A stretch of 64,000 bases of DNA from NCBI GenBank assembly GCA_035041965.1, contig JAPYMA010002771.1:248001-312000 (forward strand), in the 5' to 3' direction. Positions 37,060 to 48,204 of the stretch are shown piece after piece. The stretch's first letter is position 1. Each line of letters begins with the position of its first letter. The notes under the pieces were generated by a model. The model made no database searches. It was not told the DNA's origin and saw nothing but the letters and a program-made list of their open reading frames with translations. Position numbers and translations under genes: made by a program. The DNA is from Anisakis pegreffii (Eukaryota; Nematoda; Chromadorea; Rhabditida; Anisakidae).

Positions 37060-38952
37060 ACTACCATTAATTTATTGCTTATTAAGACTATCTTTTTCAC
37101 CATCGCAACAACATCTTGTGGTCTTGGAGCAAATGCGGCTAAGCTTCGAGAGGAGCAGCATATGGTGCATTGGCACGTCCAACAACCGGTCACCCGCAAG
37201 ATCGGAGCGTCCAGTGAAGCCGAATGCATCCAGATCTGGACACCTACATGAAACTTATCTCTCAAACTCCATCACTGCAACGTCGTGTTCATCGAGGTGC
37301 GTTGCTCGTCATAAACCTAAGGGATGAGTCTCGAGCCTGAATTCCGATTTACCCGCTTCCTTCCGATAAACACGTTATTATTCCTATTGGTTAGCATCAT
37401 CATTACACTACTGCGAGTGTATGTGAGTAAAATGCTAAGTATGAGTTGAAACGACGAACCCTCGTGCAACTGATCTCAGCACCAACTCCGCAGTCCTCGG
37501 CTATCCATATTCGATTAGTGACGCATATGATCTTCATTCATTACAGACTCTTTCACCGTTGCGAAGTCAAGTGTCGTAGAGTACGTAGATTTATTACCTG
37601 AACCATTGCGTTATTCATTATTATTCCATTTGAGGCGATAGACAATTTTGTTTGGAAGATTACATTCATGAAAATACAACGAAGTTTGTGATATTAACCT
37701 CACAGTCGATGCCAGCCTTGACAACTTCTTCAGCACCTTCAACGAGATATCCACACCGATGCCGACTGAGACAATCGTGATGTCTTTACCCAAGGTCGTT
37801 GAATTTTCGCCTTTCCGAATGGTATCAAGAAATCGGGCGACTGTGCCTCGGGTGAAACCGAACTGTGATACCGTAGAGATCTCATATCTTCCGGGAAGCA
37901 GACAACTCAGGGCCACGTCAGAATTGAACTGAATTCATGTCAATGATTCGAGATAATCAGCTGTGAAACTGAAACATGGAATTGGTGATAATTCGAACAA
38001 AAATTGTTATTTTGCTGCAGCACGCCAACGCCGTCAACATACCTCCGGTTAATGCGTCACTGAACCCGCTGATTTCAGAAGACCTCTTGCATCTTTCACA
38101 GTCAAAGTGAATGGTACCAGGGAACCTGAAATTAATCATCACATGTTTCCGATCTAGCTTCTTTGATTTAAGTTCTCAATTATAGCAAACCAAAAATTAT
38201 GCAAAAAAACCTTCAGGCCAGGAACATTCAAGATGAACCAGGCACAAAATCTTGACTGTCAAAGTTGTTGGGGTGCACACCTAACAGCTGCACCGTTCGC
38301 CCTCGGAACACACTGGAACGATGATACTAAAATTGAATGCTGTTGACAAACATAACTGACTGCATCAGTCAAGCAAAATCAGTTAATATATTCTGAAATG
38401 CTTGTAGAGAGCAACTCGTAATAAATGAACACCAACTTTTCCAGCAGTCATGTAATGTGCCTTGGCAGCACTGTTGCGATGATGTGATCGATACCTTGCA
38501 TCGAGAAATTGAATGACATGAACTCGCAGATCGGTCTGAGGCCATTCATCGCAGCACCCTACCGATAAGCCAGCCATAACCCATCTCGTGTAAAGATCGG
38601 TGTGTCCCAAACGCGATGGTCGCCGTATTTCTTCGACAACCCTTTCGAAATCTTAAGAAATCACTTGCTAATTTCTTATCGAATCACCGAAATCAATATG
38701 ACGACAGATCTTCCAATGAAAATCGACATGATAAACCCTATAAGCACCGTCATACTGAGCCACTTCTTCACCGATCAAGAACACGCGCTCATCGCGTGCG
38801 ATTTCCTCGTCCAGTGCTGCGTTCAACGCATCTCGAACGGTCACATTCAGTGTACCTGTGGCCAATCGTCGCACGGACTGTTCGGCCGCTACACCCAAAT
38901 TCACAAGACGTCCTCCGCCCAACAGACGCATCATCGATCCGTTGAAGGCCAT
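37060..38952 (-). pseudogene. Pyruvate dehydrogenase E1 beta (PDHB) locus with broken later exons
   Basis: E1-beta is the thiamine-dependent pyruvate dehydrogenase subunit of the mitochondrial matrix. Exon 1 (ATG at 38952-38950) is intact: a presequence-like start ([16 protein letters not shown]), then [15 protein letters not shown] and [15 protein letters not shown]. Later exons are recognisable but frameshifted. KKYGDHRVWDTPI (about 38590-38630) is followed by a piece that reads like [20 protein letters not shown] once single extra bases are ignored. SMQGIDHII and [12 protein letters not shown] need two bases removed between them. SPEAQSPDFLIPFGKAKIQR is at about 37800-37860, AEEVVKAGIDCEV near 37720, and LDAPILRVTG and PQDVVAMVKK near 37100-37215. 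Nearly all disruptions are insertions of one or two bases. Either a young pseudogene or uncorrected long-read sequence. Confidence 0.8.
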
Positions 38953-41900
38953 CGTTGATCTGATCGATAGACAAAATTTGAAAATTGTGATCAACAGATC
39001 AAATCATCAAGTGATTTAATTGTCACAGAAATAATATAGCATGATTGAACAAATCAACGATAAACTCATACGACTGATTACATAAGCTAAATGGATTCCT
39101 TCGGCTAAGGTTGTGATCAAGTTATTGGATTCGAGAAAACATATCTTGTGATTTTTTGTTTGTGCAATTTCTCAAAATTATTCTCACGCAATGCGAATTC
39201 AATCATGAAAACGCTGCTGTTGGTTCGTTGAATATAAGAATTAGTAATCGATGAAATTGATGGAAGCAACGAATGGCAGTGATAGATGAAGGAATTGGGA
39301 TGATTGAACGAAAAGACGAAAATGAAGACGAATCAAAGAATGCTTTCATGTGGAATGAATCAAATGCCGAGTGGCGGTGTGAGCGAGAGGAAATAAAAAA
39401 TTGACTATAGTCATAAAACAAGTCGTAAAACTATATTATGAAATCAAATCACAAATGTGGCTCCAACTATGCATCACAGGTCACCGACAAACATTTTCGC
39501 ATATGCAAACAGACAAATGCATAAGTGCATACAAAAATTGAACCTCTGAAATATCTCTATGGGCAATCAGTGAGAGGGCTCACGGAATATTGATAACGAA
39601 CAAGCCTTGAGCGCTGCTGCCAGGCTCGTTGATGAATAACGTCTCATAAAACGAGCAATCTGTGTGTAAAGCAAATGGATAACTAGGCTCGGCTTATGCT
39701 TATGCTAAGGTTTTTTCGATTTGTTCGCTTCCACAGCAAAACAAAAAAACTGATCCTCTCACAGTGCATATGCTACGTGACTTTCGGAAGATTCTAAAAT
39801 TGGCTTTATATCCACCAGAAGACTAGCAGCATAATATAACAAACATCAACTAACAACTGATGTGAATGAGGCACACAAATGCAGTTGAATTTAATATCTC
39901 AATAGCGTTACATATACAGAACCAGTTCACGAAACTGTATCAGATTGTGTCGAATCGAACAAATGATTAGGTAAACAAACAAAAAAATTGAATATTTACG
40001 TTTAAACGATAAAACGTTCAAAACTAATCACTGGATATAAGTATGTAATCATGTTTAAATACTAAAAATAAACACCAATTTAGATGCTTCTACAATAAAA
40101 CTTCTCTAGTTTTATTGTAAGCATGCACTTCTTCGTATGGTTGAGTGCAAAGGGCTAAAATTATGATATTAAACACGAGGTTTACTTGAAATTGAGCTGA
40201 GTGAGTTCGTCCGAAAATGAGTGGAACGTATTGGGTGATCGATGAATGAGTGATTATGTAGACAATTGATCGAACGAATAAATGAATGGATGTATAAATC
40301 TCATGATAATCACATTATGAACAGAGCTAGTTGAAGAGGAATGAAAGGTTCAAGAGTTGGTTGCTCCAGAATGAGGGCATCTTTTGGGAATGAATGATGA
40401 ATTCGAAAAGCTGGCACTGAAAGCATTCGTTAAAGCTAGCTTATCTGGTATCGATATCGAAACAAACTGAACGGAACACAATATCTTCATCATCATCACA
40501 AATGCTCTACAAACGGTTCAGTAATAAAGATAAAAACTTGACTACGTATAGACAGCGGTTGATGTCAAATTGTCTGCGAGTTTTTTATCTGGCTAAAGGC
40601 TATTGTTATATAAAATGTTACATAGCGGATTGATTGAATGATACATACGTCGGGCTAAGCATCATTCAACCTTAACTATACACTTTCTCTACGAAAAAAA
40701 TGTGATTGATGTCAAGTTGATACATTTTTAAAATGTCGAAAATTACTCGGATGAACTTATGCATACAAAGAGTTCAGCTATCCGCAATGAAATGAACTCA
40801 TAAATGCTGACGATGATATTTCCAAGGATTCCGAGAAAGTACTCGCTAATGCAGTAGTATAAAACTGAGGTTTCAACGGCATGAAAACATGTATGGAGAT
40901 GATGGGTATGTGCATATGGGATATTGAACGAATGAACATCTACGCAAGCAAATGCATCTGTCGATATTTCTATTCTGGTATCCCAACAAAAAAACCGAAT
41001 GTGCACGCGTCTGCATACGTATCCATGAATGTTATATGTGTGGTAAGTGAGAACGTGCTTACTGAAGAATAAAAACGTATTTTAATACATCGAACGTCCT
41101 TCATATTCATTCCATGATAACAATGTAAGTATATCGGCCAGCAATGGGTGAAGATGATACGGAGCGGGACGATTTCGACAGAATAAAATAATCTTCCTTG
41201 AGGCATCGCAATGTTTCATTTTCAATCTTGAAAGTGTTTCTTGCACATTCTTTCACTTCAAATAATGAACACAATTCAACGGTTTGTGAAATGACGAACA
41301 GGTTTGTGTTAAAAATAAAAATAACTAAATCAATGACTGCGCTAACCGTTTCAACACTATTCACATGCATTCGTGTTCACTTCTCCTCTTATGTGGTCTA
41401 GTCTTTATGGTTTCAGCTGACACTGGATATGTCAGAATGTAAAAGAATTCAAGAAATGTCTATATTCATTTACTTGAGTGTAACAAAGTTACTGTAGTTC
41501 ATTCTTCAGCATTTACCAAGCAACTGTTGCACCGATCAATTGAAGGGATCAACCAACCGTCTGCTAAGCCATTAACATTCTTCTTCACCAAAAAATCGAT
41601 TCAACGTTTCCGCTTTTTCAACACTCTCGATGTTGGCTCACGAACTGACTCTGATTTCATCAGCACTTCATTGCAATCTCGAAAATATCAATACCACCAT
41701 AAGAATATCTTCCCAGAGAAACGTTCCACTAGTTTGAGAATTCATCCAACACCACAATGCGTAACATAAAAATATACTACTTGCACGCAATAGAACATCG
41801 ATTCAAACCAGATGGGATGAGTACAATTAGAGAAGAAACTGCACTCGTGATAATTTGTGCCTGATTTGAAAGTTGGGCAAAAATTTTCATGAAATATTCG

Positions 41901-41963
41901 ATACACAAAATATTAGATTTGCATGATTAAGAGCATATAAATGGAATCAATCGAATGTCGTAT
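38953..41963. other. Gene-free stretch upstream of PDHB
   Basis: Three kilobases of AT-rich sequence with no supported exon. A TACTAAAAA-type low-complexity patch lies near 40050-40110. The PDHB promoter should be in the first few hundred bases. Confidence 0.4.
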
Positions 41964-42098
41964 TCATTTCCAGGCTTTGTTCTTGCCTGCAGCGGCAGTT
42001 TCGATCGTTTTGAGAAGGAGTTTGGTGGGTGAATGATTTGCGAGATCAGTGATAGCATCGTGCAAGTTTGCGACTTCATACGGGATAGAATGTGGTTG
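41964..42098 (-). other. Orphan last-exon-like frame
   Basis: On the minus strand, after an AG acceptor (CAATCAAG), an open frame of 44 residues runs to TGA at 41966-41964. It starts QPHSIPYEVANLHDAI and ends ETAAAGKNKAWK, and looks like the conserved C-terminus of a protein. Only about 220 bp separate it from the oppositely oriented gene at 42320, and no partner exon was found. Probably a fragment left by rearrangement, or a terminal exon with a distant upstream part. Confidence 0.3.
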
Positions 42099-42319
42099 CT
42101 TGATTGTATTTGAGGTAGTGTAGGGTAAAGGTTGACTGTATTGTATTTATGGCATAAGCACATTTTAACAATTGCTGTGGAGGTGCAAGGAGATCTTGAA
42201 TTTTTTTGGAGGGTATGAGGGGAAGGCTGAGGACCACTGATGTGGAATAGCCGTTATTAACGTGTAGTGCTGAATCTGTTTATCACTTCGATGCTTCATC
42301 AGTCCGAACTTCAGCTAAA

Positions 42320-42735
42320 ATGGCCGATAAAAGCGCATTTGTACCGGTGGAAGCGATGAGTAGCGGTACGAAACGTCCGGCTGAACTGGACATCGATATT
42401 GATGACGATTATTTCGGAGCGTCGCAGAACTCAGCGCCCCCTCCACCCCCACCCCCACCACCCCCACCACCACCACCGCCACCAGCCCCTAAGGTCAGTT
42501 CATCTCCGTTCTATTCTAATCTTAAACTTTGTTCCAGTGGATTTCAGTTTGGTTAAGATGAAAAACTAAGATTCATAATTGTTCTGTTCAAGCTGATATT
42601 CCAGAAATATTGTGTAGACTCACAATCAGTAACACTGACTGATTATTATCGCAAAAGCGATGTATATTTCAGAAGAAGATTGTCTACAAGAAGTCGAAGA
42701 CCTATCAGAAGACGTATGCATATAAAAAGAAATAG
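42320..42735 (+). CDS. Small polyproline/lysine-rich protein, unknown
   Basis: Two exons, 42320-42493 and 42673-42735, give 78 residues. The first part is acidic (ELDIDIDDDYFG), followed by an uninterrupted run of about 16 prolines coded by a CCN microsatellite (42438-42487). The tail encoded by exon 2 is basic (KKIVYKKSKTYQKTYAYKKK). An acceptor (ACTTCAG) ends six bases before the ATG, consistent with trans-splicing. The polyproline run could bind profilin or SH3/WW domains, but the function is unknown. The proline run is a replication-slippage site, so its length may vary. Confidence 0.65.
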
Positions 42736-43637
42736 AATCGACTGCATACGCCACACCAATATAACAACACCAATTAAAACGTTTTTATTATGAATAAATC
42801 ATTCCACTGAAACTAACAATTAATTGTCACGTAATATCACTTCTTTATACACTACGCCATATAATAGCGCTAATATCGTAAAAAGTTAAACTATTTGTGT
42901 ATATACGTCATCAATAAAATGTATAATACCGCACAGCTGCCTTCCAGTCTTGTCATTGAATAACTTTTCGAATCATTCAGACGTAGATTGTTGAAGTGGA
43001 TGAGCTACTTGTGTATTTTTGGTTGCTGCCGAATGCAGTTGGTATTCATCCCATCAATTGATACGGAAAGATAATTTAATACAGTTTTCTGAAACAATTT
43101 GGACAATTTTGTGGATCCGATGGTGCTAAAAAAAATTTGTATGTTCCTGATCAAAGCTGAGAACACGGCTGCCTTCAAGGTGGTACTCATTGCTCGGTGC
43201 ATGTTTGCATATTGAGCTTAATCAACTGTTCCATTCACTTTTATTATCATCAATCAACCATACCCAAGTGCGATAATAGTGATCGTTACAAACCTCGCAC
43301 GAGCGACCTTTTCTCGCTAGCGTGACCGGTGAGTGCAGAGTGTGAACGGAGTTGACATAATTGTGACGGCAGTGATTCGTCAATCGCACTCAATTATTAT
43401 TCCCACTTCTGCGAGGTGATCTCTAAAAGAAGCTCTCCAAGATTTTTAAACTGAAAGCGGAATCTGTTAGAGCCAAGCACATCCCATTACGTGCTCTCTT
43501 ATGCTTCATGAGGCGTAAAAACCGATGACGCGCGCTGCTCTCTCTCTGTCTTCATGCTACTTTGATGCACGCCCATTGTCATATTCGCCCCACACCATTC
43601 CCAAAGGCTGCCCATTGAAATATCCACATGGTGCGTA
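42736..43637. other. Intergenic region after the polyproline gene
   Basis: AT-rich to about 43300, then higher GC. No exon supported. An AATAAA lies near 42790. Confidence 0.4.
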
Positions 43638-43700
43638 CGCACTTCGCCATATGCGCGTGTCGGCGGAAGGAGGGCGGAGTCACGACCGCGTCGCGCGAGG
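43638..43700 (+). repeat. Dispersed GC-rich repeat, copy 1
   Basis: Contains CGCACTTCGCCATA then GGAGGGCGGAGTCACG and a CGCGTCGCGCG tail. Related copies lie at 47155-47230 (minus), 53153-53212 (plus) and 53421-53486 (minus); all share CGCACTT-GCCA and GGCGGAG. Confidence 0.65.
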
Positions 43701-43791
43701 TGAGATAAGCGGGGAACAACAATTAGAGCAAATGACAGACTAGAACGACATTGAAAAAAGTATTGCGCTGAAGTGAGGCAGACAGAGAACA

Positions 43792-44914
43792 CTGACAGGG
43801 GAAGGTCACGAACTGAACCCAGCGTTTCAGGATGAGATATACATCAAATTATGGAACTCCTCGAGCTGATTACGAATATGTAAAAAATTTTTGCGAAATA
43901 CTAAAGGGACGCGAGATATGGCGGGGAAAAGATTTTCGGTGTAGTGAAGTGATGTTCTGACTTTCCCTATGCCAGCAGCGGCACGGCGCAGCGGGTAGTG
44001 TGCTAGCATCAAGCCTGAATGCCTGGTCGTTCTGTTCCCCGCGAAGGCGAAAATTTTTTTCTTATATATTTCGAACATATTCAAACGACCATGATATTTT
44101 GCTTCACCCCCACAGCTTTTTCAAGTTGTTGGGATATTCTTCTTTTATTTTTTGTTTTTTTTAATTTTGTGACTTTTGTTTTTTTTAATTTTGTAATTTT
44201 TTGTTTTTTGTTACATATCATCGTAATGTGCATGTCTCTCTACAACAAAGTGATTGAAGCATGGATAAAATTTACAGTAAGAACATTTTACAGAAGATAA
44301 ATGATCACAGTTGTTAATATCACATACTTGGACGATGTGCTACGGGAAGCACACTTCAATAGGCGTTTGGAATTCTTAAGGGTGTTCTTGAATGTAGCCA
44401 CATGCGACTGTGATATCCACAACTGTGATGAATTGTCATTTGTGAAATGTTCTTATGCAAATTTTATCTGTACTTTGATCATTCTGTTGTGAATGGACAT
44501 ACTCATTATGATCAGATACAAACAATCAAAGGAGCTGTCAAATTTTTAAAATATGTAAAAATCTCACCACAAAGAAAGACAGAAGTTGTGGGGGGGGGGG
44601 TGAAGCAAAACATCATGGTTGTTTGAATATGTTCGAAATATATAAGAAAAAAGTTTCGCGTTCGCGGGGAACAGAACCTCCAGGCATCCAGGCTTGATGC
44701 TAGCGCACTACCCGCTGCGCCATGCCCCTTCTGGAAGAGAGAAAGTCAGAACATCACTTCACTACACCGAAAATCTTTTCCCCGCCATATCTCGCGTCCC
44801 CTTAGCATTTCGCAAAAATTTTTTGCATATTCGTAATCAGCTCGAGGAGTTCTATAATTTGATGTATATTTCATCCCGAAACGCTGGGTTCAGTTCGTGA
44901 CCTTCCCTTGTGAG
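43792..44914. mobile_element. 1.1 kb inverted-repeat element with tRNA-derived segment
   Basis: The left arm 43792-44115 is repeated in inverse orientation at 44586-44914, about 90 percent identical by eye, around a unique 470 bp core. Within each arm is a tRNA-like stretch (plus strand 43979-44047, minus strand about 44665-44735). It has an A-box-like TGGCGCAGCGGGTAGTG and, about 40 bases on, a B-box-like GGTTCTGTTCC followed by CCGCGAA. This fits a tRNA-derived SINE inserted twice head to head, or a foldback element that captured one. A G12 run (44589-44600) marks one inner end, against C5 in the other copy. The core has T-rich tandem blocks (44145-44210) and no conserved protein. Confidence 0.75.
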
Positions 44915-45437
44915 TAGAGCAGATGATATACTCGAACGACATTATAAGACCTATTTATCCAGAGATGAAAACAAAAAATGTGAATGCAATGAAACAAAAT
45001 TATGTGAAATTATGTAGAATGTATATTATAAGAAAAGAGAAATGTCTATTATAAAGAAAGAGCAATATCTGTGAAAAAAACTGTAGCGGTCTCAAAGTTG
45101 AAAATACTGGGCAAAAATAGAAGACACATTTATGTAGTACCAAATGTAACGATTGCGAGGTTTCCACAAATCGATATACAGGAAAGGACCGTTTTGAGGG
45201 ATGATTCGTTGCGGACTGATTGAAGAAGCCAAGAGACTAGGCACACTTTGTAGAGCTCAAAAAGCTCTACGAAATGAGCTGGTTTCAAATATAGAAATAC
45301 TGACCACTTACGGATGTTATGAGGGTTTGAAAGTTTTACCCTACCAATTTAGTTAATGCAGCAGATCACTGCATTTGAAACACCGCGACAACTGCTTCAC
45401 AAGTACCATTCAGAAATTGACACATCCAAACATTGTT
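44915..45437. repeat. Diverged copy of the TIR-element sequence
   Basis: 45075-45150 (GTTGAAAATACTGGGCAAAA, then ACACATTTATGTAGTACC) matches 46090-46130 in the same orientation. 45178-45215 (GGAAAGGACCGTTTTGAGGG) matches 47078-47108 inverted. So the element at 46005-47055 is nested in, or related to, a larger broken repeat. Confidence 0.6.
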
Positions 45438-45622
45438 CCACCATCCAAATTAGTCAACTAATTAACGAAACATAACCTCACCGAATAATAACAGATAATT
45501 ATATAATAGTTAGTTTACTTTACTACTATCTATTATTCTAACTTCAGTAAACTAAACTAACTATTACCTAATTATCTGTTATTATTCGGTGAGGTTACTT
45601 GATTAATTGATTAATGGTGGAT
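45438..45622. mobile_element. 185 bp foldback MITE
   Basis: TAACCTCACCGAATAATAAC at 45473 pairs exactly with GTTATTATTCGGTGAGGTTA ending at 45597, and pairing continues inward (CAGATAATTA, TAGTTAGTTTA). Outside, CCACCAT at 45439 and ATGGTGG at 45614 extend the palindrome with mismatches. No coding capacity; typical of a non-autonomous DNA transposon. Confidence 0.85.
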
Positions 45623-46004
45623 GTGGGAGTAGCTAGAAACTGAACAATACGCGACAGTAGCCCAAAACCTGCGTGCTTGCCAAATCAATGATCCAAGTTA
45701 GAATTTCATAAAGACAGTTAATTCCTAACGCTATTATCGTTACATGAATTAGATCATAGATACAGCCAAATCATAGCCTAGCTCATTGTGTGTTATTTCA
45801 AATTCATTATCAATACGAATACCAGTCAGACCTTTTTTCACAGCACGCAGCTGCCTAAAAAGTACGACTCATGTACGATGAATGTAAGAAGTACATTTGG
45901 TGGACTGAAAGTATAAAGATATGGCAGCGGTAGCTTACCTGGATAGAACTGAATGATAGGATTCAGCTGCGTCGGTGGTGCGATTCTTAAGTTTGCAGCA
46001 GTTT

Positions 46005-47055
46005 TTGTAGAGAATAAAATTCTCTATCATTAGAACTATTTTGTTTTATAAACTATCCATTGTAAAAAAACTTGAGCGATCTGAAAGTTGAAAATATTGG
46101 GCAAAAGTGAAAGTCACATTTATGTAGTACCCAATTTCGGGTTGAAGGAAAGAGATTCACCCGGAGAGGTTATGCACATCTTGTAGAGCTTGAAAAGTTG
46201 TATCAGATGAGCATTTTTATTTGAAAGAAACGTAGGCACTCTTCGGGGGTTTGGGGGTCTGAAAGTGGGAAATTTGCATTTGAATACAATTTTCTACTTT
46301 CAGACCTCCCAAATCCCCAAAAAGTGCCTACGTTTTTCCAAATAAAAAAGCTCATCTGATACAACTTTTCAAGCTCTACAAGATGTGTATATCCTCTCCG
46401 GCTGAATCTCTTTCCTTCAACCTGAAATTGGGTACTTTCTGCATTCAAATGCAAATTTTCCACTTTCAGACCCCCCAAACCCCCAAAAAGTGCCCACGGT
46501 TTCTCCAAATAAAAAAGCTCATCTGATACAACTTTTCAAGCTCTACAAGATGTGTATAACCACTCCGGCTGAATCTCTTTCCTTTAACCTGAAATTGGGT
46601 ACTTTCTGCATTCAAATGCAAATTTTCCACTTTCAGACCCCCCAAACCCCCAAAAAGTGCCCACGGTTTCTCCAAATAAAAAAGCTCATCTGATACAACT
46701 TTTCAAGCTCTACAAGATGTGTATAACCACTCCGGCTGAATCTCTTTCCTTTAACCTGAAATTGGGTACTTTCTGCATTCAAATGCAAATTTTCCACTTT
46801 CAGACCCCCCAAACCCCCAAAAAGTGCCCACGGTTTCTCCAAATAAAAAAGCTCATCTGATACAACTTTTCAAGCTCTACAAGATGTGTATAACCACTCC
46901 GGCTGAATCTCTTTCCTTTAACCTGAAATTGGGTACTTTCTGCATTCAAATGCAAATTTTCCACTTTCAGACCGCTCAAGTTTTTTTATAACGGATGGTT
47001 GTTAAAAAATAAAACGTTTATATGATAGAGAATTTTATTTTCTACAAAATGGTTA
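46005..47055. mobile_element. Terminal-inverted-repeat element carrying a 167 bp satellite
   Basis: The ends are inverted: GTAGAGAATAAAATTCTCTA near 46010 against ATAGAGAATTTTATTTTCTA near 47026-47045, extending about 90 bp to ACTTGAGCGATCTGAAAG at about 46071 and CTTTCAGACCGCTCAAG at about 46964. Inside, a left arm (46085-46290) is followed by its reverse complement, repeated in tandem about four times (starts near 46334, 46502, 46669 and 46836). The last copies are near identical with a 167-168 bp period. No transposase frame. Confidence 0.85.
46334..46970. repeat. Satellite, about four tandem 167 bp units
   Basis: Units start at CCAAATAAAAAAGCTCATCT. Spacings are 168, 167 and 167 bp; the third and fourth units are essentially identical, pointing to recent homogenisation. 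Apparent repeated open frames here are by-products of the tandem array. Confidence 0.9.
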
Positions 47056-47154
47056 CAATTTGTTCAGTCAAAATGCAATGAATCACCCCTCAAAGCGGTC
47101 CTTTTCCGATATACCATCGGTATAAATTTTGCTCATTGCGGCGCTCAGTCACAC

Positions 47155-47230
47155 GTTGACCTGCGATTGCGCATGCTCTTCGCTGACTCCGCCCCTGCGC
47201 TCAGACGCGTTTTTATGGCGAAGTGCGACG
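47155..47230 (-). repeat. Dispersed GC-rich repeat, copy 2
   Basis: On the plus strand this reads GCATGCTCTTCGCTGACTCC, then GCCCCTGCG, ending GGCGAAGTGCGACG. It is close to 53421-53486 in the same orientation and the inverse of copies 43638 and 53153. Confidence 0.7.
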
Positions 47231-47821
47231 ACGCCATCCAGATTTATTCTCGTATGGTTGAAGGCGGGAAAACTGAGAAATATGAATGAACATGTTCAAA
47301 TTGTGATTTGTTGTTAATTGGTATTGTTTTTAACAGACAGGTGTTTGCACAGGTAAAGAAATCGAACGAGGAAGTTACATCCTTTGCCTGTTTCCATTTT
47401 ATTGAGACAATCGGCAAACGACTGAAACGCTTATCGTTGTCCTTGTTTAATAATGCTTGTAATTTGTTATTCTTTTTCTGTTATTTTTAAATCTTTTGCT
47501 ACACATATTATCATGCTAATGAATATTATTATTAACGATTGGTAGTCTTATTATTGACCATTGTGCAGAATAAACGCAGTATGCTGTAATACAATTGAAT
47601 GTACTGCACAATACATCCAAACCTCGGTAGTTTTGTAGTTAGTACGGCTTATTTTAGCAACTCGTATGTAGTCCAGCTCTCTCTCTCATAGATACGTTCA
47701 TTACAAGATCAGCGCACTTTTTTATATGTATATTTATTTATATACGTTCAATTTCAGTTTGACTAACGGATAACCGTGCTAACCATCAAAATTAGTGTTT
47801 GGCTTGTGCAGAAACGTCATA

Positions 47822-48137
47822 ATGAGCGTTGGAAATCATATTGAAAATGATTGCAACAGCATGAAGCTAAATGGGTCAGCCTGCCAGTCAGATGAAATAT
47901 CGGCAATGAGTGATAAATTAAACACAATTTGTATCGATGCAAAGTTCATTTCGACTGTTCACGTTGAAGTTCGACTCAAGAAAGGAGTGTATGTTTTTTC
48001 AATTTTCCATTCTACTCACTTCTCTGATTTTATTTTCGCTCCTTCCGTAAAATTATGTCGCTTTTAAAAAGTTGCGATCCTAGCAAAGAACTGTTTATGC
48101 GTTCAATATGTGAGATGTAGTGCTACAGCAGTGTGCT

Positions 48138-48204
<67 letters not shown>

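Noticed and set aside
36958..37251. Plus-strand frame rich in Ile/Leu resembling a membrane protein
   Set aside because: It overlaps the recognisable PDHB C-terminal coding on the other strand; the hydrophobic start is a TTA/ATT low-complexity tract.
41527..41769. Plus-strand 80-codon open frame
   Set aside because: Low-complexity Ser/Phe/Arg composition, no splice-leader acceptor or family likeness; consistent with chance.
46203..46860. Repeated 67-101 codon open frames on both strands
   Set aside because: They recur with the 167 bp satellite period and exist only because the unit lacks stops in those frames.
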